A stretch of 44,286 bases of DNA from Planctomycetota bacterium (GCA_003671275.1 QWPB01000158.1:1-44286); one strand, 5' to 3'. Shown: positions 17,976 to 27,611, counted from the first letter of the stretch. Translations and numbers: made by a program. Notes: generated from the letters alone by a model not told the origin.

Positions 17976-19169
17976 ATGTCAACTGCCACCACATTGCCCA
18001 CCAATCGGTTGACCAGCGTGGATGCCTACCGTGGGATGGTCATGCTGCTGATGCTTGGCGAGGTTTTGCGGTTACACGCCGTGACGGAAGCCCTGCCGGG
18101 CAGCCCAGTCTGGGGATTCCTTGCATGGCACCAGACGCACGTCGAGTGGATCGGCTGTACGCTGCACGATCTGATCCAACCCTCATTCTCATTGCTGGTG
18201 GGGCTGGTCTTACCATTTTCACTGGCCAGCCGCATGGAACGGGGCGAATCGCCTCGTCGAATGATACTGCATGCCCTAGGACGGTCGCTGATCCTGATCT
18301 TCCTGGGGATCTTCCTGCGTTCGCTCGGCAAACCGCAAACCAACTTTACGTTTGATGATACCCTGACACAGATTGGAATGGGTTACTTCTTTCTGTTCCT
18401 GCTGGGGCGCATGAACTGGAAGATTCAGGGGGGAGCGTTCCTGCTGATCGTCGTCGGCTACTGGGGGCTGTTTGCCGCATCGAAGTTGCCTGCTCAAGAT
18501 TTTGACTGGGCAGCCGTTGGTGTGAATCCCGAATGGCGGGCAGCCCATGAACTGAGCGGTTTCTCGGCTCACTGGAACAAGAACAGCCAGCCCGCATGGG
18601 CCTTTGATGTGTGGTGGATGAACCTGTTCCCCCGCGAAAAGCCGTTCACACACAGCCCCGGCGGATACTGCACGCTGAGTTTTATTCCCACGCTGGGAAC
18701 GATGTTGCTTGGCCTGCTCGCCGGGGGCTGGCTTCGATCCAGTCGCACTCCACTACGCAAGCTGGTGGGATTGTTGCTGGCCAGCGGGCTGTGCTTTGGC
18801 ATCGCGTGGACCGCCGCCCGGTTTGATCTCTGCCCGATCGTCAAACGAATCTGGACCCCCAGCTGGGTCTTTTTCAGTGGGGGATGGTGCCTGGCAATCC
18901 TGTCGGTGTATTACGCGGTCATCGAGATTGGCGGCTGGAAACGCTGGGCGTTCCCGCTGCTGGTCGTGGGAAGCAACTCGATTGCGGCCTATTGCTCCGA
19001 GTGGATTCTGGTCAGCCCGATCCGTGCCGGTCTACATCGGCACTTGGGAACCGGTCTGTTCGAAAGCGCGGGAGCCTACCAGCCCCTCGCGGAAGGGGTG
19101 GCGACTCTGCTGGTCATCTGGCTGATCCTTTTCTGGCTGTATCGCCAGCGAATCTTCCTGCGAATCTGA
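17976..19169 (+). CDS. HGSNAT-like acyltransferase (DUF5009 family)
   Basis: This 397-residue polytopic membrane protein has about ten hydrophobic helices. The N-terminus RLTSVDAYRGMVMLLMLGE carries the hallmark of the heparan-alpha-glucosaminide N-acetyltransferase/YeiB-like group. A conserved His appears in LHDLIQPSFSLLVGLVLPF, and later helices include LIFLGIFLRSLG and FPLLVVGSNSIAAYCSEW. These proteins are thought to move an acetyl group across the membrane, perhaps to a glycan. I chose ATG 17976 with GGAG nearby; the open frame begins at 17835 but has no good site there. Confidence 0.85.
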   Translation: MSTATTLPTNRLTSVDAYRGMVMLLMLGEVLRLHAVTEALPGSPVWGFLAWHQTHVEWIGCTLHDLIQPSFSLLVGLVLPFSLASRMERGESPRRMILHALGRSLILIFLGIFLRSLGKPQTNFTFDDTLTQIGMGYFFLFLLGRMNWKIQGGAFLLIVVGYWGLFAASKLPAQDFDWAAVGVNPEWRAAHELSGFSAHWNKNSQPAWAFDVWWMNLFPREKPFTHSPGGYCTLSFIPTLGTMLLGLLAGGWLRSSRTPLRKLVGLLLASGLCFGIAWTAARFDLCPIVKRIWTPSWVFFSGGWCLAILSVYYAVIEIGGWKRWAFPLLVVGSNSIAAYCSEWILVSPIRAGLHRHLGTGLFESAGAYQPLAEGVATLLVIWLILFWLYRQRIFLRI

Positions 19170-19190
19170 CGGATTGTCGGCGAGTGACCT

Positions 19191-19661
19191 CTAGTTGACG
19201 ACCTGAGTCGGCGCAGCCACTGGCTTGATGCCCACCTTCAGGAAGCTGCCCATGGCGGCGATTGTGCCGGTCAGGGCGATCAGTACCAGCAGCCATTTGC
19301 GGCTGTTGGCTCGCAGCGGGGCGAACTTGGCAGAGCGCCCGGAGAGCACGGATGCGAGAAAGAAGGCGGCCAATGCCAGCAGCATCTTCGTCCCCATGAC
19401 CGCATGGTAGACGGGCTGACCGACATGCTCTGGCCGAGCGTGAATGTAGTTCGCCAGTCCGCTCAGCAGCAGACACAGGATACCCCCGGCGACCACCTTG
19501 CTCCAGCGGGCTCGCAGTCGTTCCCGGAGAGCCAGATGCTCGGCCTCTGGCAATTCGGTAGCTGCTGGCATCAGAACGAACCGCGTAAAGACAGCGCCCC
19601 CGATCAGGACCACAGCGGCTCCGATATGGGTGATCCGCAACAGAAGGTCAAGCAGCAGCAT
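19191..19661 (-). CDS. CopD-like integral membrane protein
   Basis: The gene encodes 156 residues with four hydrophobic helices: LLLDLLLRITHIGAAVVLIG, VVAGGILCLLLSGLANYI, MGTKMLLALAAFFLASVL and LLVLIALTGTIAAMG. The conserved His in RITHIGAAV and the HA-rich loop (YIHARPEHVGQPVYHAVMG) resemble the CopD/YcnJ-type copper or heme-related membrane proteins, but the match is weak and the family could be another small polytopic group. The ATG at 19661 follows the Nramp-like gene by 82 bases in the same direction. An open frame extends to 19781 but overlaps the Nramp stop, so I favour 19661. Confidence 0.6.
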   Translation of the reverse strand: MLLLDLLLRITHIGAAVVLIGGAVFTRFVLMPAATELPEAEHLALRERLRARWSKVVAGGILCLLLSGLANYIHARPEHVGQPVYHAVMGTKMLLALAAFFLASVLSGRSAKFAPLRANSRKWLLVLIALTGTIAAMGSFLKVGIKPVAAPTQVVN

Positions 19662-19743
19662 GGATGTGGTCCCACGAGAGAGTGAATCGTCGAGGAGGAT
19701 TGTAACGACCCCGCCCGCCGCGCCACACCCGGCTGGGAAAACG

Positions 19744-21288
19744 CTACCTGGCAGGATTTGTCCCAGCGGCGGGGAAAGCAACCTCCGGTGCCACGGCTTT
19801 CGGCGAGGTCGGCGCCGGCTTGATTTCCGCGGGCTGCGCGGCCTTCGTGGGCGCGAACAGATTTGTTGCCTGATTGTAGAGCGCGTACCCAGCCACCAGG
19901 GTAATCAGCACCCAGGCGACCCACAGACAGACATCCAGCGCTGCCGAGGGCACCAGACGGCGATCCAGCTTGCGATAGCGAAAATACAAGGTGGCCGCGG
20001 CGATCATGGGGAGGGTGATCGCCTGGGCGAATCCGCCAATCACGACCATCATCCCCGGCTCGCCGAACAGTACAAACAACGAAAATGCCATGACCGGGAT
20101 GGAAATCGATAACCAGTGAATCATCCGGGCTCGCTGTTCCGGTTTTTCAAAGGTCACGAACTTGGCCAGTCCCAGAAAATCCGTTGCCAGCCGACCATTC
20201 CCGGCACTCGACAGATAGAGCGTCTTGAAAAGCACCGCAGCAGCCCCGACCAGGAACACCAGACGGGTCCAGCCGCCAAACGTGTCAATAAACATCCGCG
20301 ACAGCTGGTCGATCATCTCCTTACCCTTGGGAGCGATCCCCTGCGGATTCAGCACGGCGGCTCCCATGAAATAGAAGGCGATCGTCGAAATCGTAAAGAC
20401 CACCATGCTGACCCAGGCATCGAGATTCATGACCCGAATCCAGCCTTTGGCCCGAATGGCCCAGGCTTCGGTCTCCTCGTGCCGCCCCGTGTAACGCGCA
20501 TATCCTTTTTCCAGGCACCAGTACGGATAGTAGAACAGCTCGGTCGCCCCGACGCCCGTAATGCCAAACACGCCAAACGCCGCCGCGATCCCGGTCGCCG
20601 GTAACGAGGGGATCAGTCCCTTACCAGCCTCGCCCCAAGGGATGGGGTAGCTCGTGAACGGCAACAGTGAAGCCGCTGTCACCGTCAGTAATGTCACTCC
20701 CACCACCAGAGTGGTCGTTACAATTTCAATGCGGCGGTAGTCCCCCCGCCATAGCAGCAGGATCGTGGTCAGGCAGGTCATCACCGCCCATGGGTACTCT
20801 GGACGCTCGTTGATCGCCGCTGCCACTCCGGGCAGACTGGCTTTCAAACTATTGGCCAGACCGATCGACACCGACGGAAATGTCAGATTGAGAGCCTGAC
20901 CAATCGTGCCGGTCATCGCCCCCAACTGAAAGATCGTAGCCAGCATCATGATCAGCCAGCACCAGGCCAGCCAATGGGCTCCCATGCGGGGGCCCGGCAG
21001 ATCATCAATCGCCCCCAGCGTCGGCTTACCCGACGAAATCGCGTACCGCCCCAGTTCCGTCTGGACAAAGACCTTGATAATGCAACTGAAGAGAATCAGC
21101 CACAGAAAGACGAAGCCCTGCTCCGCCCCCAGCTTGGTTGTCAGCAACAGCTCACCCGAACCGACGATTGTTCCGGCCAGCACAATCCCCGGCCCAATCT
21201 TCTTCAGTGCGTCCCATAACGAAACGGGCGGATCCTGAATCTCGCTGGCGGGCAAGGCATAAGGATCAAATGAAGTGGCATCTGACAT
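19744..21288 (-). CDS. Nramp-family transporter with non-canonical metal-site motifs
   Basis: This 514-residue polytopic protein has about eleven helices of Nramp type. TM1 reads GPGIVLAGTIVGSGELLLTT: the canonical DPGN metal motif is GSGE here (residues 43-46). In TM6 the MPH motif is also absent (ITGVGATELFYYPYWCLEKG). The LeuT-like core and the segment GMMVVIGGFAQAITLPMIAA agree with the family. It is therefore an Nramp homologue, possibly with a different ion. The start is ATG 21288 (MSDATSF), with AGGT before it. The C-terminal tail (about 35 residues) is Ala/Pro-rich. The CopD-like gene follows. Confidence 0.85.
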   Translation of the reverse strand: MSDATSFDPYALPASEIQDPPVSLWDALKKIGPGIVLAGTIVGSGELLLTTKLGAEQGFVFLWLILFSCIIKVFVQTELGRYAISSGKPTLGAIDDLPGPRMGAHWLAWCWLIMMLATIFQLGAMTGTIGQALNLTFPSVSIGLANSLKASLPGVAAAINERPEYPWAVMTCLTTILLLWRGDYRRIEIVTTTLVVGVTLLTVTAASLLPFTSYPIPWGEAGKGLIPSLPATGIAAAFGVFGITGVGATELFYYPYWCLEKGYARYTGRHEETEAWAIRAKGWIRVMNLDAWVSMVVFTISTIAFYFMGAAVLNPQGIAPKGKEMIDQLSRMFIDTFGGWTRLVFLVGAAAVLFKTLYLSSAGNGRLATDFLGLAKFVTFEKPEQRARMIHWLSISIPVMAFSLFVLFGEPGMMVVIGGFAQAITLPMIAAATLYFRYRKLDRRLVPSAALDVCLWVAWVLITLVAGYALYNQATNLFAPTKAAQPAEIKPAPTSPKAVAPEVAFPAAGTNPAR

Positions 21289-21543
21289 GAGGCGGACCTG
21301 TGCGAAGATGGGTCGCAGGTGAGAATCGCAAGCCCGACTTATAACGCAATGTTGATTGATTTCGAAGCCGATCGACAAAGTTGAACAGGCCAGACTCTTG
21401 CTCGAAGCTTTGTCCCGTTCTCTCGAAAAAATCGACTGTCGGCGGATCACCGACGGTTCTCCGCCCGATCAACCATGAGGTATCATCTCACGGGTTCGAG
21501 GAGCGAACTACAGCGACTGTTTTTCGTCAGGGATGATCGTCTC

Positions 21544-22224
21544 ATGAGCGCTACCAGCTTTCTCCCCGGGCCGACGCCCCGTTCCGTACGGACTCCGGCG
21601 GGCGTGGTGTTCGATGTTCCGGCGGGCTGGTCGCTGCTCCCACCGGGGGATGCGGCTCTGACCCGGCGGGTGAAGACTGCGGGTGAACACTGGCTGGTGA
21701 CTGAGAAGCGGGGCCGGAAGGTGTTCTCACGCGGTCTGTGGGCTCCCACTGCCACGATTGAACAGATCCAACTCGATCTGGCAGCAGAACGATCCACTGA
21801 GGCATATGCTAAAAAGCAGGCCGCCGCCGCCCGCCGACGGGAAACCGTCCAAACGGCCTACGTCGAAGATTTTCAAGGTGCGGTAGTCACCTTTCTCAGG
21901 TTTCATCACCGGTATGAAGCCGCCGCACAACAACTGGCCCAGGCGGTCACCGCCCACGCCACTCCGATCGGGAGCGGGACTGTTGCCCGAACGCAGCGGA
22001 TTCCCGTCGAGCAGCGGGCCGAAGCGGCGGTCATCGCCTGGATGCGGCACCAGACCACGGGCTACGACGACATGTCGATCCCCCGGGTCCGGGGAAAACG
22101 GCGCGAGGTCCGGCGGATGCTGGCGAAACGGTCTCATCAGTTGCTGGAAAGTTACCGCCAGGGAGTGGTCGTTCCGGAGGGCTGCCCGCTGCAAAGGGCT
22201 CTCCAGCGATCCTCCGCAGAATGA
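21544..22224 (+). CDS. DUF2293 domain protein
   Basis: The gene encodes 226 residues. The C-terminal part (AAVIAWMRHQTTGYDDMSIP, RVRGKRREVRRMLAKRSHQ) matches the DUF2293 family; the N-terminal part (FDVPAGWSLLPPGDAALTRR) is the accompanying small domain. The protein is basic and has no signal, so it is likely cytoplasmic. ATG 21544 with AGGGATGA upstream is preferred over the frame start at 21475. The function of DUF2293 is not established. Confidence 0.8.
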   Translation: MSATSFLPGPTPRSVRTPAGVVFDVPAGWSLLPPGDAALTRRVKTAGEHWLVTEKRGRKVFSRGLWAPTATIEQIQLDLAAERSTEAYAKKQAAAARRRETVQTAYVEDFQGAVVTFLRFHHRYEAAAQQLAQAVTAHATPIGSGTVARTQRIPVEQRAEAAVIAWMRHQTTGYDDMSIPRVRGKRREVRRMLAKRSHQLLESYRQGVVVPEGCPLQRALQRSSAE

Positions 22225-22417
22225 GTACTCGTCTCTAAGAACAGCGAACATCCCCTAAAACTCCTCTTTTCTCATTTTGCAATAACTGCTATCAACCGCC
22301 CGCCAGTGGCAGAACTTGCCGGTCCAGAGTTCGTCTTCCCGGAGGGGAGAATCGGTCGGTTCTACGCTACACAGGCCACCGGGCTTGCCCGATGACAGCC
22401 TGCGGGAAGGGACTCCC

Positions 22418-24940
22418 ATGACAAGTATCATTCTCAAGGTTCTGGCACTCTCCGGAGTCGTTTCGGCGGGATGTTTCGCCGTCTGGAAGGCCAATACCGA
22501 TCTGGGGCCACAGACCGTCGGTCAATTCTCCGAGGACGGTGCGGGCGCTGCCGGAGCCTCCCCGGAAAAAGCCCCGGAAAGCGAAGAAGGAATCCCCGCC
22601 ACAGAGGATCTGGCTCTCGCAGATTTCCCGACCGAGGCAGCTGCCGCTGAGTCGGCCACACCCGCCCGGCAGATGCCCGCTGCCTTTCCCGCCGGTGACC
22701 CCGAGCCCCTCGACGCAGCCACACCCCGCCAGCTGCCAGTCATCAACGCCCTGGAGGCCGAATCTACCGCTCCCGAACCGGGGGTGGCGGACCTCGACAT
22801 CCTGGAAGATGCCGAACGCCGGGCCTCACTCCCCGGCTCGGATGACAGCCCCAGCCTGCAAAAGTTCCCGCGTGAAGCTGGGGGACCAGAGCTGCTGAAG
22901 ACTCCGACCCGGACACGTTCCCCCCAAGGAGTCGTCCCCGCCGCAGGCGAAGAGGAAGTCCCGGAAACGGCTCCCCCGCTGCGCCAGCGCAGCCCGATCG
23001 TACCGGCTCTGCCGTTGACCGTTGAGCCGATCCCGGAAACCAGCAGCGAACCAATCGAACCACTGCCAATCAATGAAACTGTGGGCCCGGGCAGCTTTCC
23101 TGACGCGACCGAAGAACCGGGCGCTGGCACTCCCATCGGGAACGCCAGTGAAGTTGCTCCCACGGAGGACTTTTCAGCGTCCGTACCCGTTCAACCTGGA
23201 CAGCCGGCCCTGCGAACCCGTGGGCCCGGCCCCGCACGAGAGACCCCGCCGGATGCCGATTCTCCCGTCCCCTTCGATCAGTCGGAGCCCGTAGAATCAA
23301 TTCCCGCGACGACAAACGACAACGCCGTTCCAGAGGATCTGACAGATACCTTCCCGCCGGCGGCCGCCCGGCCACGCGTTCACCCGCTTCCCACAACACC
23401 AGAACCAACACTCTCCCCCGAAGAACCGGCGGCTGTCGGCGGACTCCCGCGCCCGACTCGCCCTGGAAGTTCCATCCCGATGCCCGTTCCCGATGCGGGC
23501 TCTCGAGGAGTCAACCCGGAACTCCTGGTCGGCGATGGTACCGTGGACGACGGGACCGTGAAGCAGAGTCAGCAACCCCAACTGAAGATCGAGAAAATTG
23601 CCCAGGCCGAAGCCGAAGTGGGCGTCTCGTTTATCTATGAGATCGTTATCCAGAACACGGGAGCGGTGGATGCTCACGATGTCCTGGTCGAAGAGCGAAT
23701 CCCCAAGGGAGCCAAGCTGGAACTGTCCAAACCCCAGGGGCGCGTGAGTGCGGACCGGATCGTCCGGTTCCCACTGGACACGATCCCGGCGAACTCGCAG
23801 AAGACCATCCGGATTCAGATTCTACCACTCGAAGCGGGCCCCATCGGAAGCGTGGCCACGGTTCGATTCTCCTCCAAGGTGGCGGCCAAGACGGTCGTGA
23901 CAGCCCCCCGATTGGAGTTCACCGTCGACGCCCCCAAGGAAGTCGCGGTCGGAGAGCAGGTGACCTATCGATTCCTGATTAAAAACGCGGGTCAGGGAAC
24001 CGCCCGCAAGTCGACTCTGCGTGTGATTCTTCCCGAGGGGCTGCACCACCCGAAGGGACATGATCTCGACCAGGAACTAGGCGTGATCGCTCCGGGCCAG
24101 TCGGTCGAAAAAAGCCTGACCTTCCTGGCTCAGGACGTAGCCCGCTACTCGCCCGAGTTTTTCATCACAGCCAATGGACTGGAACAGGTGAACCGCCAGT
24201 TGGATCTGTCGGTGATTGAATCGCGACTGCACATCTCCCGAAAGGGCCCCGCGCGGCGATTTGTCGAGCGGCCCGCGGAATTCGAAACGACGGTCATGAA
24301 CCGCTCCGATGCACCACTTCAGGGGGTGCAGGTCACCGAAATTCTGCCCGTGGGAGTGGTCCCCGTAGGAGATCGAACCGGTTATCAGTGGGATCCCAAG
24401 TCCCGTACGGTCACCTGGATCGTGGGGGTTCTGGGCCCCGGTCATATCGAACGACTGCCCCTGACTGTAGTCGCCCGGCAGCCCGGCAAACTGGCGGGAG
24501 TGATCTCCGCCGTGGATGATGCCCAGCACCGTGCCGAAATGCCAACGGCTCTCGAAGTGCAGGGATTTGCCGCACTGGAAGTCGACTTCAATGGCAGTGG
24601 CGTCCCCGTCAACATCGGGGAGCAGGTCTCGATGCGTCTGACGGTCCGCAATGGCGGCAGTGCCTCGGCCAAAAATGTCACCGCTGTCTTCGAAGTCCCC
24701 TCCCAAATGCAGTTCGTGTCCGGCACTGGCCAGGGAGAAGTCTCCTATAGCCAGGAAGGCAAGCTCGTGACGTTTGCCCCGGTGGACGAGCTGCTGCCGA
24801 ATTCCACACAGACCTATGACATCGTGCTGACAGCGGCTCAAGAAGGGCGGGCCAATGTGGCTGCCGACTTGTATGTCGACGACCAGCAGGAAAAAGTCCG
24901 CCAGGAACAGCAGATCCGCGTCGTCAGCGACGAGCCGTAA
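22418..24940 (+). CDS. Large DUF11-repeat surface protein with Pro-rich linker
   Basis: This 840-residue exported protein starts with MTSIILKVLALSGVVSAGCF (signal or anchor; GGGAAGGGA precedes the ATG). Residues about 30-385 are a low-complexity Pro/Glu/Ala-rich stretch. From about 390 to the end lie four DUF11/CARDB-like beta-sandwich repeats, each with a line such as FIYEIVIQNTGAVDAHDVLV, VTYRFLIKNAGQGTARKSTL, AEFETTVMNRSDAPLQGVQV or VSMRLTVRNGGSASAKNVTA. The Cys at 19 follows SAG, so a lipobox-like anchor is possible. It probably lies at the cell surface or in the periplasm as an adhesive or structural protein. The function is not known. Confidence 0.85.
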   Translation: MTSIILKVLALSGVVSAGCFAVWKANTDLGPQTVGQFSEDGAGAAGASPEKAPESEEGIPATEDLALADFPTEAAAAESATPARQMPAAFPAGDPEPLDAATPRQLPVINALEAESTAPEPGVADLDILEDAERRASLPGSDDSPSLQKFPREAGGPELLKTPTRTRSPQGVVPAAGEEEVPETAPPLRQRSPIVPALPLTVEPIPETSSEPIEPLPINETVGPGSFPDATEEPGAGTPIGNASEVAPTEDFSASVPVQPGQPALRTRGPGPARETPPDADSPVPFDQSEPVESIPATTNDNAVPEDLTDTFPPAAARPRVHPLPTTPEPTLSPEEPAAVGGLPRPTRPGSSIPMPVPDAGSRGVNPELLVGDGTVDDGTVKQSQQPQLKIEKIAQAEAEVGVSFIYEIVIQNTGAVDAHDVLVEERIPKGAKLELSKPQGRVSADRIVRFPLDTIPANSQKTIRIQILPLEAGPIGSVATVRFSSKVAAKTVVTAPRLEFTVDAPKEVAVGEQVTYRFLIKNAGQGTARKSTLRVILPEGLHHPKGHDLDQELGVIAPGQSVEKSLTFLAQDVARYSPEFFITANGLEQVNRQLDLSVIESRLHISRKGPARRFVERPAEFETTVMNRSDAPLQGVQVTEILPVGVVPVGDRTGYQWDPKSRTVTWIVGVLGPGHIERLPLTVVARQPGKLAGVISAVDDAQHRAEMPTALEVQGFAALEVDFNGSGVPVNIGEQVSMRLTVRNGGSASAKNVTAVFEVPSQMQFVSGTGQGEVSYSQEGKLVTFAPVDELLPNSTQTYDIVLTAAQEGRANVAADLYVDDQQEKVRQEQQIRVVSDEP

Positions 24941-25116
24941 GCGACCGCTGAAAAACGTGGATCGGCTTCCCGCCCCATTCGAGGCTGGCTGATAAACGGC
25001 TCGGTTCCAGATTCGCGCAATCCCAAGGACCGGACGCTCTGACGGTTACTGGTTCGGGGCCACTGGGGTACTGCGGTGCGACACCGTGAAAGATTCTCCC
25101 TTGACGGGCCGGGTGC

Positions 25117-25181
25117 CCCAGGCATCGCTTGGGATTGAGTGAACCAGACGCTGCTTTGAGCGTCTGTGTTGCAAAGCAACA
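25117..25181. repeat. Three-hairpin REP-like cluster
   Basis: The gap 24941-25271 holds three adjacent hairpins: a 7-bp stem with one G-T pair and a three-base loop at 25117-25133, a perfect 8-bp stem with a six-base loop at 25145-25166 (CAGACGCT), and a perfect 6-bp stem with an AAA loop at 25167-25181 (TGTTGC). The last two abut. An open frame (25046-25360, minus) crosses the cluster but looks non-coding. Nothing else is recognised in the gap. Confidence 0.6.
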
Positions 25182-25271
25182 AGAGGATTTGGCTGACAGA
25201 TCATCCTTGCAATCACTCTAGTCCCTGCATGCCCAGTGCTCAAGTCGGCGTCTGATTCCCCCCGCCACAGA

Positions 25272-25696
25272 TCAAGTGTTCCGAAGTGCGCCTGCATCGC
25301 GTTGGCGTTCCAGAAACATTCCGGGCTTGAGGACCGGCAGCCCATAAAACTCGTTGCCAAGCAACGTCAGGAAGTCATGGCGATCGAACGTCAACAAGAC
25401 ATCCGCCCAAGCCAGTGCACTAAAGAGTACGGGCCGATCCTTGGTCACCGGAAAGACGGCCAGCTGATTGATCGTCAAGATGTCATCACGCAGAACCAGT
25501 TCCGGCTTCAGGGCCTGCCATGCAGAATCGGCAGCAGAGGGCAACTTCGGGAGGTTCTTCTCGGTTTCACCCAACACGTAAGGCGTCGTAACCAGCGTCC
25601 ACTGATTGAGTGGAGCCAGTCGAAACAATTCGCGAGATGCCCGTGATCCGACCCGCAAGCTGCCAGCAGCACGCTCGTGTCGAGGAACAGTTTCAT
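25272..25696 (-). pseudogene. PIN-domain toxin gene, frameshifted
   Basis: The 5' part begins at ATG 25696 with MKLFLDTSVLLAACGS, the usual PIN (VapC-like) start carrying the first acidic residue. The rest of the family sequence (ASRELFRLAPLNQWTLV, then ALAWADVLLTFDRHDFLTLL, with the late acidic residues) continues in the -1 frame and ends at 25272. One base is missing (or two are extra) between codons for GS and AS, near 25640-25655. Without frame change the product ends after about 62 residues without the later acidic residues. The ATG overlaps the antitoxin stop (ATGA), as in an intact operon. A sequencing error cannot be excluded. Confidence 0.75.
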
Positions 25697-25893
25697 GGTC
25701 GTCCCTGAAACTGTCGCATATCCACTTCATCTTCCGCGATCCACTCCGCGATCACTTCACGGGACAAATCACGCGGTTCGGGCACGCTCGCCCGAGCGGC
25801 GCGCAGCTGAGCCGCCAAGAACAACAACAGTTGTTCTTTCTGTTCCACCGGCAGCGAATCGGCAGCGGCTTCGATCTCCATCAGCGTACTCAT
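25693..25893 (-). CDS. Antitoxin of a PIN-type toxin-antitoxin pair
   Basis: The gene encodes 66 residues (MSTLMEIEAAADSLPVEQ..., WIAEDEVDMRQFQGRP). Size, acidic C-terminus, and overlap of its stop with the toxin ATG are typical of type II antitoxins partnered with PIN toxins. The DNA-binding fold is not clear from sequence. It appears intact while the toxin is frameshifted. Upstream (25894-26171) is gene-free and should hold its promoter. Confidence 0.7.
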   Translation of the reverse strand: MSTLMEIEAAADSLPVEQKEQLLLFLAAQLRAARASVPEPRDLSREVIAEWIAEDEVDMRQFQGRP

Positions 25894-26171
25894 GACGCGG
25901 AACCTCGGACTAGGTGTTCGTGGAGGAAAGGGGTGAAGTGAATTCTAACCCAGCGCCCCTCGCTCCCCACAAGGCGCGGTCTCTGGACCATCCCGTCGTA
26001 TTTGGAACTCAGTTCGACGTTACCTCCGGGGCCAGCGTCCCACAAGAACTATCGGTCCAATGGGGACTCCTGCGTTGCCGACAAGAAAGGATACGTGCAG
26101 AACTCAGATGCGTGCAATCTGCAATCGAGGCCACTCCGATAGATAGATGATCTGGTCCGCCTCGTCGTAGT

Positions 26172-27611
26172 TCACCTTGCTCGCTTGAATTCAAAAAAGA
26201 CTGACGTGTCGGGTTGAGTACCATCGCTTTTGAATTCCTCGGGCCGTTGAGCTTTTCCGCTCACATTGTGTCGATAGCACAGTTTCAACGTGTCGCCGTT
26301 GACTTCAAAGATACCGGTCGTTTCCTGATGTTTGCCTCCCGGCCCTTTTCCAACGAAGTCGAAGAGCCCTAACTTTGCGTTGACCTCAAACTTTCCAACA
26401 AATGTACCACGATTTCCCGCATAGGTACGAGTCAAAGCGAAGTTATTCCCTTCGATGACAACCTGACGGTCTTGTTCTTTGACGGCTGCTGCATTGAACT
26501 TCGTGCCGCCCTCCTCCGACGAGACGCAAATCCAAGTTCCTTGCATAGCCTTTAAAGTCTCCGCTGTCATTTCTGCGTCTGACAAAACAACCACATCCGG
26601 CACCTGGATCCCAAACGCCTTGTGCTGTTCCTTCAGTTTCTCAAACAGCGGTGTGTAAATCTCCCGCGCCCCCGGATCCCGTTCCGCACTGGCGAATTGC
26701 AACCGGTACTTCAGCATGAAGGCCACCAGTTCGGCCACAGTCGTGGCGTCGTGGTCTTTCGTATCGTTCAGGATTTCGCGGGCGTAGTCGACGGTGGCGG
26801 CGTCGAACATACGGGTCGAATCCTCTAGGTCACTCACGAACTTCGCCGCTTCCGTGCGAAAACCACGCTCCGAGGGAACGGCAGTCTTGACCTTCTCATT
26901 CAGGGCATCCAAGCTGCGATCCATTGCCTGCACAGCTTTCAGGTCGAATTGCCCAGCCAGGATCTGGTCCCGCACTTTGGCATAGGCCGCTTCATACGCG
27001 GCTCGCTCTTTCTGGATCTCCGGCACTTGAAGCGGGGTGGGCCACTTGTCCCCTGCGACCGCCAGTCGCGACAGAGCGATGACCCCTTTGCTGAGAGCCG
27101 CTGAGGTCGCCGAGGAACCTTTCAACGACGTAAACCGGAACACCAGATCCTTGACCGACATCCCGTCCGGCAGCTTCACTTGTTGGCTCGTGTTGGACCA
27201 GCTCTCAAGCGAGATGGCGGGATCGGTCAGATCGTACAGCAGCACGTTCAGTGCATCGCCCGTTTCGACATCGGCAGCTGTGGGTTCGATGCGCAACTGT
27301 CGCAGCCGGACCAGCTGCTGATGCTTGACCTCTTCGATCTTCAGCTTCTTCCCCGCCGCTTTTTTCGCGTTTTGGTTGGCGACCAAATCCCAGCGATCGA
27401 GTTGTATCTGCCGCAGGTCTTGCTTCCATCGAATCGTGGCATCGACGTTGATCGAGTTGGCTTTGGCCGTGTTGAGGTTGTACCACCCCAACCCGTTCAA
27501 ATATGAACCCTGCCCCCGCGCCGCATCGCCGGACGCAGACTGAGCCACCACAAGGGTGTGCCCCACAAGCAGAACGGCGATCACAGAGGCAAACAAATAA
27601 TGTTTTGGCAC
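26172..27611 (-). CDS. Secreted protein with TIGR03067-type C-terminal domain
   Basis: This 479-residue exported protein has a signal peptide at KHYLFASVIAVLLVGHTLVVAQ. Its mid region is helical and Lys/Glu-rich (about 50-350) with no recognised domain. The C-terminal about 110 residues (LKAMQGTWICVSSEEGGTKF, VIEGNNFALTRTY, IFEVNGDTLKLCYRHNVSG) match the planctomycete-enriched TIGR03067 lipocalin-like domain. I chose GTG 27611, which has AGGGAA seven bases before it and begins the signal; an ATG at 27644 has no ribosome site. It is divergent from the Tat-exported gene at 27901 (289-base region between). Confidence 0.8.
   Translation of the reverse strand: MPKHYLFASVIAVLLVGHTLVVAQSASGDAARGQGSYLNGLGWYNLNTAKANSINVDATIRWKQDLRQIQLDRWDLVANQNAKKAAGKKLKIEEVKHQQLVRLRQLRIEPTAADVETGDALNVLLYDLTDPAISLESWSNTSQQVKLPDGMSVKDLVFRFTSLKGSSATSAALSKGVIALSRLAVAGDKWPTPLQVPEIQKERAAYEAAYAKVRDQILAGQFDLKAVQAMDRSLDALNEKVKTAVPSERGFRTEAAKFVSDLEDSTRMFDAATVDYAREILNDTKDHDATTVAELVAFMLKYRLQFASAERDPGAREIYTPLFEKLKEQHKAFGIQVPDVVVLSDAEMTAETLKAMQGTWICVSSEEGGTKFNAAAVKEQDRQVVIEGNNFALTRTYAGNRGTFVGKFEVNAKLGLFDFVGKGPGGKHQETTGIFEVNGDTLKLCYRHNVSGKAQRPEEFKSDGTQPDTSVFFEFKRAR

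Noticed and set aside
25046-25360. 104-residue minus-strand frame
   Set aside because: It runs through three hairpins and the end of the PIN gene, has no domain signature and lacks a plausible ribosome site.
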